From Acinetobacter sp. C26M (GTDB taxonomy: Bacteria > Pseudomonadota > Gammaproteobacteria > Pseudomonadales > Moraxellaceae): a DNA stretch of 64,000 bases. The notes beneath the pieces were generated by a model. The model saw only the letters and a program-made list of their open reading frames with translations, had not been told where the DNA came from and made no database searches. Positions within the stretch are counted from its first letter, which is position 1; every line of letters begins with the position of its first letter. Shown piece by piece: positions 54,153 to 62,587 of the stretch. The DNA is taken from assembly GCF_023702675.1 (NCBI RefSeq), contig NZ_CP098478.1, positions 3,100,001 to 3,164,000 on the forward strand, written 5' to 3'. A program made the position numbers and the translations under genes.

Positions 54153-56180
54153 ATGCTGTCTCCTCAATTTTCGTTTAAGCCTAATTTTTTATTTGCTTCC
54201 CTTTTAGCAGCAGGCTTAATTTCTCCATCAGCTTATGCAATCGAGCAAACAACTGATACAACTGCAAAAGCACCACTTCATGTTCTTGACACGATTGTCG
54301 TGACAGGAACACGTTCAGAAAAAAAATTAATTGATAGCCCAATCCGAACTGAAATTATCAGTGAAGATGAACTGAAACGGACCAATGCCATAACCTTAAA
54401 AGATGCTTTGGAAAATATTCCAGGGATTCTGTTAAGAGAAATTCATGGCAAATCAGGCTATGAAATTTCATTGCAAGGCTTGAGTAGTGATCAAGTCCTG
54501 ATTTTGATTGATGGCTTACCGCTTGCTGCCAGTACCAGTTCTACCGTTGATTTGGATCAATATTTAATTGGTGGTATTGAACATATTGAAGTGGTTAAAG
54601 GCGCTGCATCCGCACAATATGGCTCATCTGCGATGGGTGGTGTGATTAATATTATTACCAAGAAAGTTCAGGACGGTGTCTCGATTTCAGGACAGATCGA
54701 TATTGGCTCTTATGGCAAACAAAATGCGGATGGAAAAAACACGTCCATCAACAATCACCATCAGAAAATCAGTATTGAAGCCGCAAATGCAAATTTGAAA
54801 GGCCGAATTATTGCAGATCAATTCACTAATGATGGATTTGCGGTAGAACCTGATGCTTACCCACGACAAGGAGATGAACAAAAGCGTCAACAATATGCTA
54901 TTTATGGTGCATGGCAGGCCTCAGATCAAGTTATGCTTTGGGCAGATTTCAATGAATATAAAGAAAAAGATCATCAACGCAGCTTAAATTTTGTTCCACC
55001 CTTTTATTTAAAACAACACAAGATTGAAGATATTGAACGTCAACGCTTTAGCGCAGGATCTCAATTCGACCTTATGAATACTGCCAAAGTTGATTTAAAA
55101 GCAGTCCATGAAACTTATGACTCTACTTCTACTCAAACTTTAGATGGTTATCTATCTGCATTGAGAAACTCAAAACAAGAAAATAATCATTTCAGCTCTC
55201 AGCTCACATTCCCTAAATGGCATAAGCAAAATTGGCAGTTGGGCTATGACTGGCATGAAGAAAAGCTAGAACAGAGCAACAATGGAAAATTTGAGATGCA
55301 AGGTGGCAGTGTTAAGCGTGATCGCCATGAACTCTATGTTCAAAATGATTTCAATTTAGTCACCAATCTTGATGCGGTTATTGGTTGGCGTTTCCAAAAT
55401 GATGATGATTTTGGTGACCACAATGCCTTTAAACTCAGTACTAAATATCGCTTTTATGAGCAAAATGATTTATTGGCAGATCTACGCTTAAGCTATGGTC
55501 AAGGCTACCGTGTTCCCAATTTAAAAGAACGCTTCTATTCTTTTGATCATAGTCACTTAGGCTATATCGTGATTGGTAATCCAAACCTAAAACCAGAGTC
55601 ATCGGATAGCTATCAACTGGGATTAAGCCTGGTTCAAAATGAGCGTTGGAATGCTGATTTCAACCTATTCTGGAACGATGTTAAAGATCTCATTCAAACA
55701 GACTATGACAATGCCACAACGCTAAATGGTATAACCCAATATAGCTATAGCAACGTTGCCAAAGCTGAAACTAAAGGCTTTGAAAGCTCAGTTAAATGGA
55801 ATCTGACACCGTATTTTTCACTCAATGGCGCATATACCTATACAGAAGCCAAAGATAAAACGACAAATACACTTTTAACACGACGCCCAAAACATATCGC
55901 GCGTTTAGGGGCTGATTATGCCTTGAATGATCAAGTTGATTTGACCTTCCGTACTCGTTATCAAAGTGATGAATATGGTGATAGTGCCAATCAACATAGC
56001 TCCCCGAGCTGGATCACTTTTGACTCACAAGTTGATTACCGCATCAACAAATATATCAGTGCCTTCGCAGGTATCGACAACATTTTCAACGAACAACGTG
56101 ATTTCTCTGCAGCTTTCGATTATCGGCCTATTTCTGGTCGTTATACCTATATGGGTCTGCGCTTTAACTGGATGAAATAA
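54153..56180 (+). CDS. TonB-dependent outer-membrane receptor
   Basis: A 675-residue TonB-dependent receptor. The signal peptide ends at SPSAYA (residue about 29), the TonB box DTIVVTGTR follows, the plug domain spans about residues 50-165 (ALENIPGILLREIHGKSGYE, EHIEVVKGAASAQYGSSAMGGVINIITKK), and a 22-strand barrel ends in MGLRFNWMK. Aromatic-rich loops and the neighbouring HmuY-like lipoprotein point to haem or a metal complex as ligand, not shown directly. ATG 54153 starts the signal peptide; a TTG at 54132 is in frame. The lipoprotein follows after 21 bases. Confidence 0.9.
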   Translation: MLSPQFSFKPNFLFASLLAAGLISPSAYAIEQTTDTTAKAPLHVLDTIVVTGTRSEKKLIDSPIRTEIISEDELKRTNAITLKDALENIPGILLREIHGKSGYEISLQGLSSDQVLILIDGLPLAASTSSTVDLDQYLIGGIEHIEVVKGAASAQYGSSAMGGVINIITKKVQDGVSISGQIDIGSYGKQNADGKNTSINNHHQKISIEAANANLKGRIIADQFTNDGFAVEPDAYPRQGDEQKRQQYAIYGAWQASDQVMLWADFNEYKEKDHQRSLNFVPPFYLKQHKIEDIERQRFSAGSQFDLMNTAKVDLKAVHETYDSTSTQTLDGYLSALRNSKQENNHFSSQLTFPKWHKQNWQLGYDWHEEKLEQSNNGKFEMQGGSVKRDRHELYVQNDFNLVTNLDAVIGWRFQNDDDFGDHNAFKLSTKYRFYEQNDLLADLRLSYGQGYRVPNLKERFYSFDHSHLGYIVIGNPNLKPESSDSYQLGLSLVQNERWNADFNLFWNDVKDLIQTDYDNATTLNGITQYSYSNVAKAETKGFESSVKWNLTPYFSLNGAYTYTEAKDKTTNTLLTRRPKHIARLGADYALNDQVDLTFRTRYQSDEYGDSANQHSSPSWITFDSQVDYRINKYISAFAGIDNIFNEQRDFSAAFDYRPISGRYTYMGLRFNWMK

Positions 56181-56201
56181 TCTTTAAAGGATAACTGGAC
56201 A

Positions 56202-57446
56202 ATGTCTCATTTAAATTTAGCTAAATTATTTGCCCTCAGTACTTTAAGTACTCTGCTCATCGCTTGTGGTGGTGGAAGTGATGGCTCACCTTCAAATAAT
56301 GGCGGCTCAACCAATCCCCCTACAACACAGACAGATCTCTTTACAGTCAAAGCTAAAGAATGGTCTTTTCAAGGAAATACTACTGAAGCCCAATGCTATG
56401 ATATTGATCTTCAACAAGCAGTTAACTGCTCTGGTATGGATTGGGATATCAAAGCAGTAATGAATCGTGGCACACCAACTTTTTCGAGTAATGGTGGTGC
56501 AAGTGGGAATGGTAAAGCAGCTGTTCTTTATTCACCATTTGATGCAACATGGAATAACTTATCCAAGCTAATTGATGCAAATAAACAAGGAAATGATGCG
56601 ATTCCTGCATCGGCATGGTCTCAAGATGCATATAGCAATGGATTTACCGCAACAACAGGTTATAGCTTTTTAGAATATAATTTGTTTGGCGATCATCGTA
56701 TGTCACCAAATTTTAAAATCTATTTTGTCACCACAGATACAAAAAATCTCAATACGGTTGGGACAGAAGACAAACCTGTGTATGCAGTACAAATTTATAA
56801 TTATTATAATCAATCAGGTACTTCAGGTTATATCAGCATCCGCTATATTGATACACGATACCCTGATGTTGTTAAAACAATTGAGAACGTCGATGCAACA
56901 AATGGCTGGGCTTATTTAGATCTAAAATCTGGTGTTGCAACAAACTCCGCAACACAACCATGGCAGTTAGCTTTTAATCGTTACAATGTTCAAACCAATA
57001 CAGGTATCGGTAGTACCATTGGTTTACAGCCTACTGGTTTTTATGATGCTGATAGTAAACCGATTATCAATAAATTTAAATCAGCCACGGTTTTTGTAGA
57101 TACTTTAGCTGAACTTAAAGCAGTAGCAACAACAGTAAAACAAGTAAATAGTTGGACGAATAATGGTGTGAAGTCATTACTCAATCCAGCCTATAAAGGC
57201 GCATACGGTAGAGAACCACTTAACTATGGCTGGTTCACTTACTATTCAAGTGATAGCTTAGCTGCACCAGTTGGTTTAAAAGCGCATATGCTTAAAGCAA
57301 ATCCTGAAGCCGCATCTCTTATTCGTGGTAATACAGGCAATAGCTATGCCCGTCTACACCTTAAAGATGTCAAATATGCAGATCCAAGCAATGCTTCAAG
57401 TGCAACCACATGGACCTTTGAGCTAGATATCCAACCTGCCAAATAA
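56202..57446 (+). CDS. HmuY-like lipoprotein
   Basis: A 414-residue outer-membrane lipoprotein. The lipobox is LLIAC (lipidated Cys22) followed by a Gly/Ser/Asn/Pro-rich linker to about residue 45. The domain that follows contains NGWAYLDLKSGV and PWQLAFNRYNVQTN, which match the HmuY family, known in Porphyromonas for capturing haem and passing it to the TonB receptor HmuR. It is cotranscribed with the receptor. The C-terminal half (from about residue 290) includes the SARLHLKDV-like strand. Haem binding is inferred. Confidence 0.8.
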   Translation: MSHLNLAKLFALSTLSTLLIACGGGSDGSPSNNGGSTNPPTTQTDLFTVKAKEWSFQGNTTEAQCYDIDLQQAVNCSGMDWDIKAVMNRGTPTFSSNGGASGNGKAAVLYSPFDATWNNLSKLIDANKQGNDAIPASAWSQDAYSNGFTATTGYSFLEYNLFGDHRMSPNFKIYFVTTDTKNLNTVGTEDKPVYAVQIYNYYNQSGTSGYISIRYIDTRYPDVVKTIENVDATNGWAYLDLKSGVATNSATQPWQLAFNRYNVQTNTGIGSTIGLQPTGFYDADSKPIINKFKSATVFVDTLAELKAVATTVKQVNSWTNNGVKSLLNPAYKGAYGREPLNYGWFTYYSSDSLAAPVGLKAHMLKANPEAASLIRGNTGNSYARLHLKDVKYADPSNASSATTWTFELDIQPAK

Positions 57447-57451
57447 GCCAT

Positions 57452-57480
57452 AAAAAACGGAGCCATGCTCCGTTTTTTTT
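57452..57480 (+). terminator. Intrinsic terminator after the HmuY-like gene
   Basis: ACGGAGC/GCTCCGT stem with a three-base loop, an A-run before and eight T after. It marks the end of the receptor-HmuY operon. Confidence 0.93.
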
Positions 57481-57510
57481 ACAAATTCATTCAGGTCTGA
57501 TATGTATCAA

Positions 57511-58071
57511 TCAATCAATCAATTGAACTGGCTTTATACGTCTAACTCTAATTGCCAACTCTTTCAGTGCGTGATTGACCAATACAACCAACATAAAGCC
57601 AATCACAAAAGAACCTATCACATCAAATGGGAAGTGAACACCTACAAAAACTCTCGATAGTCCGACAACAACACTACACAACAATCCAATCAGACCAATC
57701 TTTTTAAAACCCGCCATCCAATAAGAAAACCCAATAATCACAACTGTGATTGTATGTTGACTTGGGAACGATGAAGTTGAGCCATGACCAATTAACTTAT
57801 GACCTAAGTCGATTTGAAATGGACGAGGATGATGATAAAAGAATTCAATAATGTCGCTTAAAAGTAAAGAAAACAACACAATCACTAAAGTTTTAGCAAA
57901 TAAAAGACTATATGTTTTCCATTGGATTACCAATAAAAATACAAGAAAACTGATCAATACTGTATTTAAATCTTCTGCTAAAAAAATTGCGATTTTGTCT
58001 AAAGCAGGATGCTCTTTTGCAAAAGAATTTATGCTATTAAACAATGAGATATTTAAATCTTTAAAAATCAT
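57511..58071 (-). CDS. BcrC/YbjG-like undecaprenyl-diphosphatase (PAP2)
   Basis: About 186 residues with six helices. The N terminus MIFKDLNISLFNSINSF parallels E. coli YbjG/BcrC, which recycles undecaprenyl pyrophosphate to the monophosphate carrier for cell-wall synthesis. PAP2 motifs are RPFQIDLG (degenerate first), SFPSQHT and SRVFVGVHFPFD. ATG 58071 aligns with YbjG; a GTG at 58089 adds six residues. It is the third PAP2 protein in this window and stands alone. Confidence 0.85.
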   Translation of the reverse strand: MIFKDLNISLFNSINSFAKEHPALDKIAIFLAEDLNTVLISFLVFLLVIQWKTYSLLFAKTLVIVLFSLLLSDIIEFFYHHPRPFQIDLGHKLIGHGSTSSFPSQHTITVVIIGFSYWMAGFKKIGLIGLLCSVVVGLSRVFVGVHFPFDVIGSFVIGFMLVVLVNHALKELAIRVRRIKPVQLID

Positions 58072-58284
58072 TTCCTTTTCTATCCACACTATCCATGAAG
58101 ATCAATGCGCTCAATATACAGGATAATAATGAAGAAATTATTAATAATTTTTATATTTTATTATTCACATATTCCAAAAGGATTTAAGTCAAGTATTGCT
58201 TAATCGGCAAGTAAAATAGGTCAAGTAAAATCATCGATAAATAGGACAAAATTATCCTATTTATCAATGTTAATTGACTGAAAC

Positions 58285-59424
58285 TTAGAACTTAAATTCT
58301 AAACCAGTACCCGCAATCGGTTGCTTATCTTTAGCACTTGCTTGCTCGAATGTTGAATATCCAGCATAACCATAGACTTTCACTTGTTTGTTAAATGAAT
58401 AATCTGTTCCTAACAAAAGTTGTTTGGCATCGAAGTCCTCATTACCATTGTTAAAACTGGTGCTGTTTTGGCTATATTGCCCTTTCACGGTCCACTTAGA
58501 TTGATTCGGTAGCTTATATTCCGCACCAATCAACCAACCTTGTGAATTATCAATACTACGGATGAATCCTTCTGGGTCTAAAGTTGTTGGATCTACAACT
58601 TTATTGCCTGGCTTATCTACAACCTTTGATGTCTGATAAAGCGCTTTTATGGCAAGTCCTTCAAGTGGCGTCAAACGACCAATGACACGTACAGTATTCG
58701 CTGCCGCAAACACCTCATCCACTTGCGTTTCTGTTTCTGCTGCATTCAATAAGCCATGCCCTAAGAAATCACTTGGAATCGCTTTGTCATAACCGACACC
58801 AACTAAGAATACTGGATGGCTATAGCTTAAGGATGCCGACCAAGCATCGCCTAAGCCACGCCCCGCGGTATTCACTCCACCGCGTTTATCATCTTCAATC
58901 CCGCGGCTTTCTCCTGTTGCAAGTAGAACACTTGCTTCCAAGTTACCACCGTTCAACGCAATTTCAGGGGAGTCATAAACCACTGCATTATTCACGCGAT
59001 TTTCACCTGTCATAATGCCTGTGATATCTGCTTTATTACTAATATAATTATTAAAACTATCAACAGGGCTCGATAAATCTTTTAACGGTGTATTATGTTT
59101 ACCGATTTTGACTGTACCAAAACGATCATCTTTCAACCCGACAAAACGGTTACGTTGCGACCAATCAGTTTTATCACCATCTGCATAAAATGCCCATTCC
59201 GCCAAATAAACCGCACTTAAATTTTCGGTTAATTTTTCCTCGCCTTTAATTCCGACAAACGAACTATTGCTATTTACTTTCCAAACATCATGATCTGCCG
59301 AATTTGCATTTTTTTCTGGTAGATAATCAATACTTGCATCAATTTCTCCATAAAATTTTGGCGCTGCAAATGCAGAGCTTGTCGCAATACTTATCATCGT
59401 CGCGAGTACAATTTTCATCTTCAT
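58285..59424 (-). CDS. Gram-negative outer-membrane porin (second copy)
   Basis: A 379-residue porin paralogous to the one at 40378-41502: same signal region, mature APKFYGEIDASIDYLPEKN, same ADITGIMTGENRVNN loop and GLEFKF end. The two differ mainly in surface loops, including an insertion near the middle (TTLDPEGFIRS). ATG 59424 has AGGA nine bases upstream; the frame is open to 59442. It lies next to a CitMHS transporter, so it may admit the same acid; that is speculation. Confidence 0.85.
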   Translation of the reverse strand: MKMKIVLATMISIATSSAFAAPKFYGEIDASIDYLPEKNANSADHDVWKVNSNSSFVGIKGEEKLTENLSAVYLAEWAFYADGDKTDWSQRNRFVGLKDDRFGTVKIGKHNTPLKDLSSPVDSFNNYISNKADITGIMTGENRVNNAVVYDSPEIALNGGNLEASVLLATGESRGIEDDKRGGVNTAGRGLGDAWSASLSYSHPVFLVGVGYDKAIPSDFLGHGLLNAAETETQVDEVFAAANTVRVIGRLTPLEGLAIKALYQTSKVVDKPGNKVVDPTTLDPEGFIRSIDNSQGWLIGAEYKLPNQSKWTVKGQYSQNSTSFNNGNEDFDAKQLLLGTDYSFNKQVKVYGYAGYSTFEQASAKDKQPIAGTGLEFKF

Positions 59425-59565
59425 TGTTATGTTCCTAACCATCTAAAAAAGTGTAAAAAATCCCTATTTCGCTATATTTCAAGCAAAATTTTAAATTAAG
59501 TGGGAATGCGTAAATAAGTATGCTTTTATATTCTCATGAATATAAAAGCATTATAACAAATTGAT

Positions 59566-60903
59566 TTACATATTATAAAATGGAAATACACCGAATATTA
59601 AGGCACTACCCATCAACACGCAGCAGGTAATAAATGCCCATTTCAAAGTGAATTTCTGATGATCACCCATTTCTACAGCAGCCAAACCACATAACAAATA
59701 TGTTGAAGGAACTAAAGGTGATAACAAGTGAATCGGTTGTCCAATAATCGACGCACGTGCAATTTCAACTGGTGCAATGCCATAATGCGATGCAGCTTCT
59801 GCAAGAATCGGTAAAACACCGAAATAAAAGGCATCATTAGACATAAAGAAGGTTAAAGGCATACTCAAAACACCCGTAATCGGTGCCAAATAAGGTCCCA
59901 TGCTTGGTGGAATCACAGCAACAAACCCTTTAGACATCGCTTCAACCATGCCTGTACCCGATAAAATTCCTGTAAAGACACCTGCAGCAAAGATCACACC
60001 AACAACTGCTAGTACACTATCCGCATGCATGGCAATCCGTTTTTTCTGCATGTTGACGCATGGATAATTCACGACTAAAGCAATACAGAAACCGAGCATG
60101 AACAGGATAGACATTGGTAAAATCCCTTTCACCAAAGAAGCCATTAAAACTAAGGTCAAAATACCGTTAAACCAACGTAAATGAGGACGTTGTGCTTCAG
60201 GATCTTTTGAGATCGAAATATCATCCGCATGGCTAATATCGACCAGCTCAATCACACCTAAGCGTTTGCGCTCGTACATGCCATACAGATAGGCCAAGAA
60301 GAATAACCAAGCAGCCGCCACAATCATCGATGGAATCATTGGAATAAACACTTCACTGGCATCAACTTGTAATGCACTGGCAGCACGGGCTGTTGGTCCA
60401 CCCCATGGCGTCAAATTCATCACACCACTACAAAGCAACATCAAACAGGTCATAATCAGTGGATTCATGCCTACACGTTTATACAAGGGCATCATTGCAG
60501 CCACACAGATCATATACGTGGTTGAACCATCACCATCTAAAGAGACCAATAATGTTAGAAAAACTGTACCTAAAGTGATTTTTAATGGATCGCCTTTTAC
60601 TTTCTTTAAAATCCATCTTACCGAAGGGTCAAATAACCCCGAATCAATCATTAATGCAAAATATAAAATAGCGAAAAGAAGCATGACGCCTGTTGGTGCG
60701 AGCTTTTTAATACCCTCTAACATGGTATTGCCAAGTTCGGCCAATTGAATATGACTTAAGCTGTCAAAATAAAAACCTAAGCCCCAAGCGATAATAGCAA
60801 ATATGAATGGGATTAAAATTAATGCAACTAATGCACTGAGACGTTTTGACATGATCAAATACATAAAGCACATGATCATGCTGATACCTAAAAAAGTCAG
60901 CAT
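59566..60903 (-). CDS. CitMHS-family citrate transporter
   Basis: A 445-residue, about 11-helix transporter with ALVALILIPFIFAIIA, SLDGDGSTTYMICVAAMMPLYKR and LTPWGGPTARAASAL, typical of the CitM/CitH (citrate-metal or citrate-proton) symporter family. The ATG 60903 with AAGGAT nine bases upstream is preferred to TTG 60912. It is followed by the porin gene on the same strand after 141 bases. The 480-base gap upstream (60904-61385) is very AT-rich and contains no gene that I can see. Confidence 0.88.
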   Translation of the reverse strand: MLTFLGISMIMCFMYLIMSKRLSALVALILIPFIFAIIAWGLGFYFDSLSHIQLAELGNTMLEGIKKLAPTGVMLLFAILYFALMIDSGLFDPSVRWILKKVKGDPLKITLGTVFLTLLVSLDGDGSTTYMICVAAMMPLYKRVGMNPLIMTCLMLLCSGVMNLTPWGGPTARAASALQVDASEVFIPMIPSMIVAAAWLFFLAYLYGMYERKRLGVIELVDISHADDISISKDPEAQRPHLRWFNGILTLVLMASLVKGILPMSILFMLGFCIALVVNYPCVNMQKKRIAMHADSVLAVVGVIFAAGVFTGILSGTGMVEAMSKGFVAVIPPSMGPYLAPITGVLSMPLTFFMSNDAFYFGVLPILAEAASHYGIAPVEIARASIIGQPIHLLSPLVPSTYLLCGLAAVEMGDHQKFTLKWAFITCCVLMGSALIFGVFPFYNM

Positions 60904-61385
60904 TGAATGCAATCCTTAGCATAATAAGTTTTTTTAATGGGTAGACCCTACCCTAATCCAGCACAGATTCTATGCGATTTAACTTTAGGTAATTCATTTA
61001 ATTTAATTATATAACCAACACACCCATTCACATGAAAAATACCTTAAAAGTATGCAAATATACTTTTAATTGTAAGACTTTAATTATTAATATATTTTTA
61101 ATAAAAAATTTAGATCAATCGATCAAAACACCTGAACAATAACCAATCAAAATGCTATATATTTAAAATATCAATGCAATATTATGGTGCATTTTTTGAT
61201 TAAAAAATAACATTTTCAATTAAATGATAATTAAAATAAATATCATTCATTTATAAAACTTCTATTCAAGTTAAAATAAACATCTGTCTATTATCACTTC
61301 AACAATTATAACAATCATTATTATCCTGCGATATTAAAGTTAAATTAAAAAATTCATATTTTGAGAATAAAACCTATTTTTTAAA

Positions 61386-62456
61386 CTAAATTATCTTATT
61401 TTTATCCGCTCGATATTCATTTGGTGAAATCCCAACCCAATTACGATAGGCTTTCCTAAAATTTGATGTATCAGAAAATCCTAAGCGTTCTGCAATTTCA
61501 TCAATGCTCAAACTTGTTGCCAAATATTCATCTGCAAGTCGCCTTCTGGTACTGTCTAAAATCTCTTGATAACTGACTTCCGCATCTGCTAAACGGCGGT
61601 ATAAAGTTCGCTTGGATAAATGCAATTGATCTGCAATCTCTTGTGCAGTTGGAAAGCTGCCTACCGCATCTAATAAGATCAGACGAATCGTACGAACTAA
61701 ATCGGGTTCTTGTTGATCATCATCGCTACCCAGCATCCTTTCACAAAAAGACTGACACATATCAGCAGTAATCGGATTGGCATTGGGGCAAGGCTTCTCT
61801 AGCCAATCAAGATCAAAATGCCATTGCATTACGTCAGTATCAAACTCAACTGGACAACGAAAAACCTTTTCATATTCACCTGCATAGTCAGGTGCAGGAT
61901 AAGGAAGTAACAATTTTTTCGCTTGAAATGGTGCTTCTAATACACACTCAATTAGGGTCTGCATTGAACTAAACCAAAACTCACATACCAAAGGCAATAA
62001 TTTACCGAGCGCGATAATTTCATGACCTTCAAAAATGGCAACTTGCTTTTGGATCGAAAAGGTTTTCTTGAGAACTGGCGCCGCAAGTTTGATATGGCGA
62101 ATCCCAAACTCTACCGCCTGCTGGAAATTACGAGAGGAATACAGTGCATAACCATAGACCCCAAAGTCCGAAAGGCGCTGTTTTTGCCCAGCTCGTATAC
62201 CAATAAGCGGATCTTTTGATAAACGCTGAATCGTTTGAAAAAGTTGTAATTTTTGATAGGGGGAGATATGAGAAGCCGCACTATTTAGTGCATCTTGAGA
62301 AATTCCTGTACCCGTTAAAATCTCCTCCAAGCGATAGCCTTGCTGTTGCATAGCCTCCAGTAGACTAGTTAGACCTAAAATCGGTGTGCCTTGACCCAAC
62401 TCTTTTTGATCATAACGCGCTTCGACTCGTACTGGAATAAGATCCTGTTTACGCAT
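61386..62456 (-). CDS. AraC-family transcriptional regulator
   Basis: A 356-residue regulator with an N-terminal ligand-binding domain of the arabinose-operon-type/OruR-like group (residues about 20-200; ISPYQKLQLFQTIQRLSKDPLIGI) and a C-terminal double helix-turn-helix (FPTAQEIADQLHLSKRTLYRRL; SIDEIAERLGFSDTSNFRKAYRNWVGISPNEYR). ATG 62456 has GAGGTG about six bases upstream. It is divergent from the aldehyde dehydrogenase gene and probably regulates it. Confidence 0.92.
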   Translation of the reverse strand: MRKQDLIPVRVEARYDQKELGQGTPILGLTSLLEAMQQQGYRLEEILTGTGISQDALNSAASHISPYQKLQLFQTIQRLSKDPLIGIRAGQKQRLSDFGVYGYALYSSRNFQQAVEFGIRHIKLAAPVLKKTFSIQKQVAIFEGHEIIALGKLLPLVCEFWFSSMQTLIECVLEAPFQAKKLLLPYPAPDYAGEYEKVFRCPVEFDTDVMQWHFDLDWLEKPCPNANPITADMCQSFCERMLGSDDDQQEPDLVRTIRLILLDAVGSFPTAQEIADQLHLSKRTLYRRLADAEVSYQEILDSTRRRLADEYLATSLSIDEIAERLGFSDTSNFRKAYRNWVGISPNEYRADKNKII

Positions 62457-62587
62457 TTTTTCACCTCATCCCTTGAGTGATGATGCATAATGGCACTAAA
62501 TTACTCTTTGTTGTCTCAATTTAACATCGACTACAAATCTCATCAATCATAAAGTCTATTCTACTAATAAGCATGAAAGGAGCAACA

